DNA from: an uncultured Clostridia bacterium
GTDB taxonomy: Bacteria; Bacillota; Clostridia; TANB77; CAG-508
Assembly (NCBI GenBank): GCA_944392065.1
Contig: CALXVO010000062.1
Coordinates: 1 to 6,799, forward strand
Reading direction: 5' to 3'
DNA length: 6,799 nt
In this document: piece by piece, positions 1 to 5,602 of the stretch
Position numbering within the stretch: the first letter of the stretch is position 1
How the letters are laid out: the number at the start of each line of letters is the position of its first letter
Translations under genes and position numbers: made by a program
Notes under the pieces: generated by a model
The model's database searches: none
What the model was told of the DNA's origin: nothing
What the model saw: the letters and a program-made list of their open reading frames with translations, nothing else

Positions 1-96
1 TCGCTAATTTGTTTGCGACAGCAAGGTACAAAAAAATTTGAAAAATATACATACTACTAAGACGTATACTACAAATTCACGCTGAACAGTAACAAT
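1..96. other. AT-rich flank with no recognised gene
   Basis: This is the stretch downstream of the DUF1294 gene up to the window edge. It contains a short TCGC...GCGA pair (1-4 and 16-19), too weak to call a terminator, and the word GCAAGGTACAAAA at 21-33, which recurs inverted at 5545-5557. No reading frame with a start and ribosome site is visible. Whatever lies further left is outside the window. Confidence 0.5.
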
Positions 97-372
97 TTAT
101 TTTATAAAATCATTCCACACAGAGATAATAAGTATAATTTGCAATACCAAAATCACAGGAAATCCTACTGAAAATCTTAATTTCTTCGTTTTATGCCTAA
201 AAGTATACATTCCTGCTATTGCTCCAATACTTCCACCTATTATGGCTAGTATAAGTAAAGTTTGCTCTGGTATTCTCCACTTGCCATATTTCGCTTTACG
301 TTTATCAATATACATCGCTAAAAATGCTATTAAATTAATTATCACTAAATAAATTATAAAATATTTTAACAT
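97..372 (-). CDS. DUF1294 family small membrane protein
   Basis: This is a 91-residue integral membrane protein of unknown function. An N-terminal hydrophobic helix (about residues 4-22) is followed by the family's signature basic segment MYIDKRKAKYGKWRIPE (21-37). Next come a Gly-rich hydrophobic helix, LLILAIIGGSIGAIAGMY, the conserved FRHKTKKLRF block (59-68) and a last helix (about 69-87). The order helix, DKRKAK..WRIPE, GGS.GA..GMY, RHKT matches DUF1294, and the length is normal for the stand-alone form. The ATG is preceded by AAAGG with a 6-nt gap. The gene lies 86 nt downstream of the flippase gene, behind a probable terminator, so it may have its own promoter, although I cannot identify one. 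The family call is firm; the function is not known. Confidence 0.9.
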   Translation of the reverse strand: MLKYFIIYLVIINLIAFLAMYIDKRKAKYGKWRIPEQTLLILAIIGGSIGAIAGMYTFRHKTKKLRFSVGFPVILVLQIILIISVWNDFIK

Positions 373-421
373 GTTTTTCCTTTCAAAAATATATCATGTA
401 TTCCAATAATAATAATCTAAA

Positions 422-454
422 ATGCGCAGAAGGGGTGCATCCCCAATTGCGCAT
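422..454 (-). terminator. Two-tier hairpin terminator after the flippase gene
   Basis: An outer stem ATGCGCA (422-428) pairs with TGCGCAT (448-454), and an inner stem GGGG (432-435) pairs with CCCC (441-444) around a 5-nt loop. On the minus strand the hairpin starts 4 nt after the flippase stop codon and is followed by a T-rich but interrupted run (TTAGATTATTATTATT). The position and GC-rich stem in AT-rich surroundings support an intrinsic terminator; the imperfect T tract suggests incomplete termination and possible read-through into the DUF1294 gene. Confidence 0.65.
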
Positions 455-458
455 AAAA

Positions 459-2117
459 TTACTTTAATGGTTCTCTTTCCTCTTTGTAAATTCTAAGCTT
501 TACAAGTATGTTATAAATTTTTGTTCCATATGGAATCATCATAATATCTTCCTTGGTTAATGCTTTTGTAAATAATATTAGTAAGCAGTAAGTAATTGCA
601 CCTAATAAAATAGAAATAATTGTGCTTACCGTATTTCCTAAGAAGCTACTAAACAACCTATATCCAAAGAATACAATAATTCCCATTCCGATAGCAGATA
701 CCACTGGTTTTAAAATATGTGTTTTAAATTTGATATGCATATTTACGCATCTGTTCATTACATTGTAACAAATGAAGAACACAATTACTTGATATACAAA
801 AGAACTTATTGCTGCTCCATAGATTCCTATATTAGGATTGCTAATTAATATCATATTTAAAATAAATTTAATTACTGCTCCCAATCCTGCTGCTATTGCT
901 GGTATTTTGGATTGATTTACTCCATAAAGTCCCCCTGTTAAGGTTTGAGACAATGCAGTAAGTATCATAGAAACAGAGGCAATCATAAATACTCCAGCAC
1001 CATCATATGCTGTTGGATATAGCATTCTTAATATTGGTTCTGCTAATGCAATAAATCCAAGTGCACAAGGCAAGATGATAATTAAAGAAGCGAAGAAAGA
1101 AAACGATAATCTTCTGGATGCTGTCTTTCTATCTTTAATTGCTAGTGCTTCTGATATAGCAGGTGTTAATGCTGTTGAAAATGCTAAGTTAATAGCAAGT
1201 GGGAAACTTACTAAAGTGTCTACTTTAGATAATATTCCTGTTGCAGACATTGCAGCTTCCTCTAAGGCTTCTTTTGCCATACCAGTATTTTGTAATGAAA
1301 TTTGAATACAGTTACTTACCGTTGCTGTATCTATTACTCCACTAATAACCGAAATTAGTGAACTTACTGTAATTGGTATGGAGATTCCTAAAATAGTTTT
1401 CAATAATTCTTTGTCCGATTTTTTTCTTTCTGGAGATTCAATCGAATCTTTGGTACTAAGCTTATTATGTTTATAGTACATAAGCAAGTATGCAAAGGTA
1501 ATCACAATGGCACAGGTAGTAGAAAGATTTCCTGCTGCAGCCATAATATATGGATCTTTTCCAATACAAGCATACACAAAAGTGATAGAAAGCACGCAAT
1601 TTAAGAATTGCTCTAGTGTTTGTGATACACTAGTTGGCTTCATGTTTTGCTGTCCTGAGAAATATCCTCTATATACTGCGGACATTGCTACGAATAAAAT
1701 AGCAGGTGACAATACTTTCATTACATAGGCCACATCTGGAACATTTAAAATATTAGTTGCAATAAAATCTGCTCCTAAGAATAATCCTATAGATAATACT
1801 AGTCCTATGGTTGTAAAGAATTTGAAGGCAACTCTAAAAATTCTTTGTGCACCTTTGGTGTCTCCTATTGCTATTCTCTCTGAAACCAGTTTTGATATAA
1901 CACTTGGAATACCAATAGAAGAAAGAGTAAGCAACAAGGCATAAATTTGATAACCTGCCGAATAGTATCCAAGCCCAGTATCTCCAAAACCTTCAATATT
2001 TGTTATTACTAATTTATAGATTAATCCCAACACTTTTATTAATAATTGTGAACATATTAGAATCACAACATTTTTCATAAAAGAATTAGCTGTTTTCTTC
2101 AATCTTTTTCCTTTCAA
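459..2117 (-). CDS. SpoVB/YtgP-type polysaccharide (lipid-linked sugar) flippase, MOP superfamily
   Basis: This 552-residue polytopic membrane protein has about 14 hydrophobic helices, the usual size for the polysaccharide-biosynthesis/SpoVB branch of the MATE-like MOP superfamily. These proteins move undecaprenyl-linked sugars or peptidoglycan precursors across the cytoplasmic membrane. Recognisable blocks are GLGYYSAGYQIYALLLTLSS (48-67) with IGIPSVISKLVSER (68-81), YRGYFSGQQNMKPTSVSQ (149-166), the basic cytoplasmic linker (about 216-238) before TILGISIPITVSSL, LTGGLYGVNQSK (393-404), and a C-terminal EDIMMIPYGTKI typical of the YtgP type. The start is TTG at 2117, supported by AGGAG (2124-2128) six bases upstream. 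The ATP-grasp gene lies upstream on the same strand, separated by a palindromic element. SpoVB (cortex synthesis), YtgP/Amj-like and capsule flippases cannot be told apart here, so the substrate is unassigned. Confidence 0.88.
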   Translation of the reverse strand: MKGKRLKKTANSFMKNVVILICSQLLIKVLGLIYKLVITNIEGFGDTGLGYYSAGYQIYALLLTLSSIGIPSVISKLVSERIAIGDTKGAQRIFRVAFKFFTTIGLVLSIGLFLGADFIATNILNVPDVAYVMKVLSPAILFVAMSAVYRGYFSGQQNMKPTSVSQTLEQFLNCVLSITFVYACIGKDPYIMAAAGNLSTTCAIVITFAYLLMYYKHNKLSTKDSIESPERKKSDKELLKTILGISIPITVSSLISVISGVIDTATVSNCIQISLQNTGMAKEALEEAAMSATGILSKVDTLVSFPLAINLAFSTALTPAISEALAIKDRKTASRRLSFSFFASLIIILPCALGFIALAEPILRMLYPTAYDGAGVFMIASVSMILTALSQTLTGGLYGVNQSKIPAIAAGLGAVIKFILNMILISNPNIGIYGAAISSFVYQVIVFFICYNVMNRCVNMHIKFKTHILKPVVSAIGMGIIVFFGYRLFSSFLGNTVSTIISILLGAITYCLLILFTKALTKEDIMMIPYGTKIYNILVKLRIYKEEREPLK

Positions 2118-2123
2118 TTTTTT

Positions 2124-2128
2124 CTCCT
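2124..2128 (-). promoter_or_regulatory. Ribosome binding site fixing the TTG start of the flippase
   Basis: The minus strand reads AGGAG followed by six A residues and then TTG at 2117. No ATG in frame is equally well placed, so the rare TTG start is the supported one. Confidence 0.75.
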
Positions 2129-2237
2129 AATAAAGTAAATTTTTCTACTATTCATGTTTGTTTTTTGTTGTAGCAATGTATATTTTAAATTTATGTTGGA
2201 GTGCTTAAGGTGGGGACCGACAAGTTTACATTTAAGA

Positions 2238-2314
2238 GAAGTGAGATATGTGATGTGTGATGTGAACGATTATAATAAAATGTGTTACACATCTCATGTC
2301 CCATCTCTCATTTC
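2238..2314. repeat. Inner hairpin made of degenerate 7-bp repeats
   Basis: Four contiguous heptamers at 2238-2265 (first GAAGTGA, last GATGTGA) share the pattern GA, two variable bases, TG, one variable base. The opposite arm 2287-2314 reads as four contiguous heptamers of nearly the same pattern on the minus strand (first GAAATGA, third GACATGA; the fourth, GATGTGT, also fits). The two arms therefore form an imperfect stem with G-U pairs around loop 2266-2286. Confidence 0.65.
2269..2297 (-). promoter_or_regulatory. Possible sigma-A promoter inside the palindromic element
   Basis: On the minus strand, ATGAGA (2292-2297; 4 of 6 to TTGACA) lies exactly 17 bases from a perfect TATAAT (2269-2274). 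Transcription would start near 2262 and run into the flippase gene about 145 bases on. The -10 lies in the loop of the heptad hairpin. AT-rich loops yield TATAAT by chance, so this is tentative. Confidence 0.35.
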
Positions 2315-2422
2315 CCATAGTACAGTTTGTACGATGCCAAAGGGCCAAAACATAAATTTAAAATATACATTGCTACAACATCTTAGAACAAGTTATGAAT
2401 TATAATGTCAATTTTCTACTCC

Positions 2423-3418
2423 TTAAATATTAAATTTCGGCATCATACCAATTTTATTTGGTGTATGCTCTGGAAGTTGATATATATCATGCCCAGGAAA
2501 TTCATTTCCTTCTACAAAAATTGGGCCGTCCGGTGTAAAACAAACATCCCAACCAATATACCCCATTTGTGGTACTACTTTAGCCGCTTCTTTACACATT
2601 TCTATTGCCTTATCCCAATCTGGAAATTTAAATCCTTTTATTTTAGCTCCTGTTTGTGGATGTGTTTCATATAAATTTTTCTTTTTATCAATAGCTCTAT
2701 CTATTACTTCTCCAGTAACTTCATTTACTGGAGCTACCATTCCACCACTATTAAAATTATCTACGAATTTTCCATTTCCAATTCTAAAATAGGCACAAAT
2801 AACATGAGCTACACCATCTTTTAAAATGGTAACGACTCTTACTGTGTTTATCGCATCTGGATAAATTGCTGCAACTGCTGGATGTTGTTTTATTACTTCT
2901 TCTAATTCAAAATTGTTATTTCCTTCTACTAATTTATTATATACCTCATCTAAAGAATTATAATCCTCTGTATTTATTTTTTCTATTCCATGTCCACATC
3001 CGCCATCTACTGGCTTTGCCATAAATTCATGATGTCTTTCCATAAATGCAATAATATCTTCTTTAGGTGTACCTTTTACATTAATCCAATCACGTTTTAC
3101 GTAATCTTTAAATAATTCATTGAATTCATTCTTATTTTCAAATAGATGAAAATATGATTTATCATTATATTTACTTACTATATCATTATTTCTTCCTCTT
3201 GTAATATATGTATCACGTTGTGCTGGTGTTAGATTATACATTTCAAATAAATCATAATCCATATATCCTGCGCCATATTTTCTGGCACATCTTTGCATAT
3301 CCCATAAAAGATATAATTTTGATTTTCCTGTTTTTTCATGAATAGAATCTATTTTTTCAAACATTGCTTTTTTATCCATTGTTTTTAATCTTTTAAAAAT
3401 ATATTTTATATTGCCCAC
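2423..3418 (-). CDS. Sugar-transfer-associated ATP-grasp family protein
   Basis: This soluble protein of 331 residues belongs to the ATP-grasp fold family often found in exopolysaccharide and surface-glycan loci. Family members couple ATP hydrolysis to carboxylate-amine or similar ligation; the actual substrate is unknown. Visible features are a helical N-terminal domain with GKSKLYLLWDMQRCARKYGA (31-50), YMDYDLFEMYNL and RDTYITRGRNN (68-78), the Gly-rich ATP loop KPVDGGCGHGIEKI (135-148), acidic hinge residues ELEE (171-174), NTVRVVTI (191-198), and the metal/ATP site GWDVCFTPDGPIFVEGNEFPGHD (D291, E303, N305). I set the start at GTG 3418, 8 nt after GGAGG. The longer frame from TTG 3433 is unlikely because that codon overlaps the SD itself. 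It lies between glyQS and the flippase on the same strand, which suggests a role in glycan decoration. Confidence 0.88.
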   Translation of the reverse strand: MGNIKYIFKRLKTMDKKAMFEKIDSIHEKTGKSKLYLLWDMQRCARKYGAGYMDYDLFEMYNLTPAQRDTYITRGRNNDIVSKYNDKSYFHLFENKNEFNELFKDYVKRDWINVKGTPKEDIIAFMERHHEFMAKPVDGGCGHGIEKINTEDYNSLDEVYNKLVEGNNNFELEEVIKQHPAVAAIYPDAINTVRVVTILKDGVAHVICAYFRIGNGKFVDNFNSGGMVAPVNEVTGEVIDRAIDKKKNLYETHPQTGAKIKGFKFPDWDKAIEMCKEAAKVVPQMGYIGWDVCFTPDGPIFVEGNEFPGHDIYQLPEHTPNKIGMMPKFNI

Positions 3419-3426
3419 TACTTTAT

Positions 3427-3431
3427 CCTCC
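3427..3431 (-). promoter_or_regulatory. Ribosome binding site moving the ATP-grasp start to GTG
   Basis: The minus strand reads TTGGAGGATAAAGTAGTG. GGAGG (3427-3431) is 8 nt from the GTG at 3418-3416, an ideal gap, and overlaps the upstream in-frame TTG (3433-3431), which therefore cannot be the real start. Confidence 0.8.
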
Positions 3432-3456
3432 AAATACTTATTTTTCTAGTTGTTAC

Positions 3457-3625
3457 CAATTTACAGCTTTTAAAGTATTCTATTAAAATCCGTTCCATCT
3501 TGCTGTCACATATATTTTGTACTCTCCATGTTTTTGAGTAAAAAACATATGCGACACGTGGAGCTCCATGAGTGAAAATAATATTTTTTTGCTTTTCTTT
3601 AAATATATGAACAAGCTGTAAATTG
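3457..3625. repeat. 13-bp inverted repeats around a 169-bp intergenic segment
   Basis: CAATTTACAGCTT (3457-3469) and its exact reverse complement AAGCTGTAAATTG (3613-3625) bracket the space between glyQS and the ATP-grasp gene. Inside are an 8-bp stem, ATGTTTTT/AAAAACAT, with a 5-nt loop near 3529-3550, and a near palindrome around GGAGCTCC (3560-3567). There is no T run to make it a standard terminator. A minus-strand frame of 28 codons (ATG at 3569, stop 3483) lies within. It has no clear ribosome site and I do not call it a gene. Confidence 0.45.
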
Positions 3626-3636
3626 TAGATTTTCTT

Positions 3637-5022
3637 TTAAAACTCAAGTTTTTTTTGTATCCAATCTTCAAGTTCTTCAATCTTAACTCTAACTTGCTCC
3701 ATGGTGTCTCTATCTCTGATGGTTACAGATTCATCTTCCAATGTATCGAAATCTATTGTTACACAATACGGTGTACCTATTTCGTCTTCTCTTCTATACC
3801 TTTTTCCAATACTTCCTGCCTCATCATAATCACACATAAATTTTTTCGATAACATACCATACACTTCTTCTGCTTTTTCACTTAGCTTTTTCGATAATGG
3901 AAGTACTGCCACTTTATATGGAGCAATTGCTGGATGTAAATGTAACACTGTTCTTACATCTCCTTCTGCAATTTCTTCCTCTTCATATGCATTACATAGA
4001 AAAGCTAAAGCTACTCTATCACATCCAAGAGATGGCTCAATACAGTATGGTACATATTTTTCGTTTGTCTCTGGGTCTAAGTATGTCATGTCTTCTTTTG
4101 AATGTTCCATATGTTGTTTTAGATCATAATCAGTTCTATCAGCTATCCCCCAAAGCTCACCCCAACCAAATGGGAATGCATACTCAATATCAGTAGTAGC
4201 TGCACTATAAAAAACAAGCTCCTCTTTTGAATGATCTCTTAAACGAATATTTTCCTTTTTCATTCCTAAGCTAATAAGCCAATTTTCACAAAAATCTTTC
4301 CAATATTTAAACCAATCCAAATCGGTTCCTGGCTTACAGAAAAATTCTAATTCCATTTGTTCGAATTCACGTGTCCTAAAAGTGAAATTTCCAGGAGTAA
4401 TTTCATTTCTAAAAGCTTTACCCACTTGTGCAATACCCATTGGTAATTTTCTTCTTGTGGTACGCATTATATTTTTAAAATTAACAAAAATACCTTGTGC
4501 AGTCTCTGGCCTTAAATAAATTTCTGCCTTGCTATCCTCAGTAACTCCTTGGAATGTTTTAAACATTAAATTAAATTTACGAATATCGGTAAAATTTTCT
4601 TTCCCGCAATTAGGACATGGTATATGATTTTCTTTGATAAAATTCATTAATTCTTCATCACTCATACCATCTGCAATCATATCTTTCCCTTGTTCGTGTG
4701 CCCATTCTTCAATTAATTTATCTGCTCTATGTCTTGTTTTACATTCTTTGCAATCTATTAGTGGGTCAGAAAATCCTCCAACATGACCTGATGCCACCCA
4801 AACTTCAGGATTCATCAAGATGGCTGCATCTACTCCCACATTATATTTGCTTTCTTGAATGAATTTCTTTCTCCATGCATTTTTTATATTATTTTTTAGT
4901 TCTACTCCTAAAGGTCCATAATCCCATGTATTTGCTAATCCTCCATAAATTTCAGAACCCGGATATATGTATCCTCTATTTTTGCATAAGCTTACTATTT
5001 TATCCATTGTCAACTTTTCCAT
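3637..5022 (-). CDS. glyQS: Glycyl-tRNA synthetase, single-chain alpha2 (class II) type
   Basis: This cytoplasmic enzyme charges tRNA-Gly with glycine using ATP. At 461 residues it has the length of the homodimeric bacterial/eukaryotic-like form and needs no separate beta subunit. Features: YPGSEIYGGLANTWDYGPLG (20-39) with the motif 1 region after it; two Cys pairs, CKEC (91-94) and CPNC (136-139), that could form a zinc-binding insertion; motif 2 with RPETAQGIF (171-179) and FRNE (204-207); motif 3 EPSLGCDRVALA (329-340, Arg336); and a C-terminal anticodon-binding domain from about 362 (HLHPAIAPYKVAVLPL) to the end. The first in-frame ATG (5034) is 1 nt from the SD AGAGAGG, so I prefer ATG 5022, which also gives the usual MEK..MDKIV start. 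The gap there is a rather long 13 nt. The frame is intact and complete. Confidence 0.97.
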   Translation of the reverse strand: MEKLTMDKIVSLCKNRGYIYPGSEIYGGLANTWDYGPLGVELKNNIKNAWRKKFIQESKYNVGVDAAILMNPEVWVASGHVGGFSDPLIDCKECKTRHRADKLIEEWAHEQGKDMIADGMSDEELMNFIKENHIPCPNCGKENFTDIRKFNLMFKTFQGVTEDSKAEIYLRPETAQGIFVNFKNIMRTTRRKLPMGIAQVGKAFRNEITPGNFTFRTREFEQMELEFFCKPGTDLDWFKYWKDFCENWLISLGMKKENIRLRDHSKEELVFYSAATTDIEYAFPFGWGELWGIADRTDYDLKQHMEHSKEDMTYLDPETNEKYVPYCIEPSLGCDRVALAFLCNAYEEEEIAEGDVRTVLHLHPAIAPYKVAVLPLSKKLSEKAEEVYGMLSKKFMCDYDEAGSIGKRYRREDEIGTPYCVTIDFDTLEDESVTIRDRDTMEQVRVKIEELEDWIQKKLEF

Positions 5023-5201
5023 TATTAATCTCATTCCTCTCTAAGGCACAAACATAATTAGAAAAGAATTAAATTTTGAGCAGTCAAAACAAGCTTGAAT
5101 TTTATGAGACATACTTATTGTTACCTACATTAAATCTCAAATGAAGTTTGACATAGCCAAAATTGTAATCATTTTTTCAACATTGAGCCTCACATTTTAA
5201 T

Positions 5202-5279
5202 ACTAGTATAGAATGAATATGGCTTAAATTTTGTATAATCTAGGCAATTTAAGATTCTATAAATTCATTTAATACTAGT
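5202..5279 (-). promoter_or_regulatory. 5' leader hairpin of the glyQS mRNA with alternative pairings
   Basis: Three stacked stems are exact: ACTAGTAT/ATACTAGT (5202-5209 with 5272-5279), ATGAAT/ATTCAT (5213-5218 with 5263-5268) and CTTAAATT/AATTTAAG (5223-5230 with 5246-5253), around a 15-nt loop. A competing 8-bp pair, TATAGAAT/ATTCTATA (5207-5214 with 5254-5261), excludes the two outer stems. The structure starts about 12 nt after the expected transcription start. No T-box consensus is present, so a tRNA-sensing role is not supported; mRNA stabilisation or an unknown switch is possible. Confidence 0.45.
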
Positions 5280-5298
5280 CTCTTTTTTATACTTGTAA

Positions 5299-5327
5299 AT
5301 TTTATCAATATATTGGGTAAAAGTCAA
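5299..5327 (-). promoter_or_regulatory. Sigma-A promoter for glyQS
   Basis: The minus strand has TTGACT (5322-5327, 5 of 6 matches), a 17-bp spacer and TAAAAT (5299-5304, 5 of 6 matches). Initiation is expected near 5292, giving a leader of about 270 nt. It is the best promoter match in the window and is placed between the upstream terminator and glyQS. Confidence 0.75.
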
Positions 5328-5339
5328 GGAAATTTGAGT

Positions 5340-5378
5340 GGTTTTACCATGGTATAGTAACAGCTCAGGTGGTAAACC
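5340..5378. promoter_or_regulatory. Inverted repeat just upstream of the glyQS promoter
   Basis: GGTTTTACCA (5340-5349) and TGGTAAACC (5370-5378) are inverted copies with one extra T. The left copy overlaps a perfect 10-bp palindrome TACCATGGTA (5345-5354), and the right copy overlaps a small hairpin CAGGT/ACCTG. It ends 13 bp upstream of the -35 box, where an activator or repressor could bind. No regulator family is recognised. Confidence 0.35.
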
Positions 5379-5466
5379 TGTTTAATAATATAGATTATTT
5401 ATTTATTTTTGATTATCACTTAAAATTTCGTTACTATAATTTAAAAAAGTAGGTAAGCGAACAACA

Positions 5467-5514
5467 AAAAGTAGCACATCGCCGACATAATTTCGTCATT
5501 TTTGTGCTACTTTT
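5467..5514 (-). terminator. Intrinsic terminator of the pilin-like gene, probably bidirectional
   Basis: A perfect 12-bp stem AAAAGTAGCACA (5467-5478) pairs with TGTGCTACTTTT (5503-5514) around a 24-nt loop. On the minus strand the stem runs into TTTTTGTTGTT, a good T tract, about 90 nt after the stop codon at 5603. The plus strand also has T-rich sequence after the stem, so it could stop transcripts from both sides. Confidence 0.85.
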
Positions 5515-5602
5515 CATATATATTTTTTCGATTACTGGGCGATATTTTGTACCTTGCATCTGGTAATCTATGTGTGGTATTAAAGTGCCTGGTATTAAGT
5601 CT

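Larger units (their letters stand above)
2150..2400. repeat. 251-bp palindromic MITE-like element with 32-bp perfect inverted arms
   Basis: Bases 2166-2197 (beginning TGTTGTAGCAATG, ending TTTATGTT) are an exact reverse complement of 2349-2380. Beyond the perfect arms a more diverged outer part ends in ATTCAT (2150-2155) and ATGAAT (2395-2400), which I take as probable edges. The interior holds a second, imperfect hairpin of 7-bp repeats (2238-2265 against 2287-2314) with a 21-nt AT-rich loop, and a small GTACA/TGTAC hairpin (2320-2332). It encodes no transposase and fills almost the whole gap between the ATP-grasp stop (2423) and the flippase start (2117). No clear target-site duplication is visible. 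A non-autonomous transposable element or dispersed structured repeat is most likely; a purely local regulatory hairpin is the alternative. Confidence 0.7.
5023..5602. other. Gene-free stretch: leader, promoter and operator of glyQS plus upstream terminator
   Basis: No protein-coding frame with a ribosome site is visible in these 580 bases. Reading on the minus strand there is the 3' end of the pilin-like transcript with its terminator (5467-5514), an AT-rich spacer (5380-5460), an inverted repeat (5340-5378), the glyQS promoter (5299-5327), and a leader of about 270 nt whose first 90 nt fold strongly (5202-5279). The rest of the leader, 5035-5200, is AT-rich with only weak stems such as TCAAA/TTTGA near 5137-5151. 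Close to the pilin stop, TGGTATTAA occurs twice, 15 bases apart (5575-5583 and 5590-5598). Confidence 0.6.

Noticed and set aside
1075..1728. Plus-strand frames opposite the flippase gene
   Set aside because: Antisense shadows of a clear membrane protein gene; no SD and no recognisable product.
2150..2400. Retron-type structured RNA or an 83-codon plus-strand gene
   Set aside because: No reverse transcriptase is nearby; the plus-strand frame runs through the palindrome, has no ribosome site and looks like no known protein.
3483..3680. 65-codon minus-strand gene overlapping the end of glyQS
   Set aside because: Its first part is the glyQS C-terminus and intergenic DNA in another frame, rich in Lys and Phe, with no SD. 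Only the inner 28 codons look protein-like, noted as a finding.
5023..5300. T-box riboswitch upstream of glyQS
   Set aside because: Looked for because of the family, but no GGUGG-type T-box sequence, no glycine specifier in a recognisable stem I and no terminator/antiterminator pair could be found on the minus strand.
5361..5380. AGGTGGTAAACC on the plus strand as a T-box core
   Set aside because: It is on the wrong strand for glyQS, lies upstream of the glyQS promoter, and no plus-strand gene follows.
21..5557. GCAAGGTACAAAA at 21-33 and inverted at 5545-5557
   Set aside because: A 13-base match between two AT-rich points in 6.8 kb is not rare enough, and the surrounding bases do not align convincingly.
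5562..5598. Short repeats of TGGTA-type words as a CRISPR or iteron array
   Set aside because: Only two exact 9-base copies and one partial copy, with spacing too short and irregular for either.
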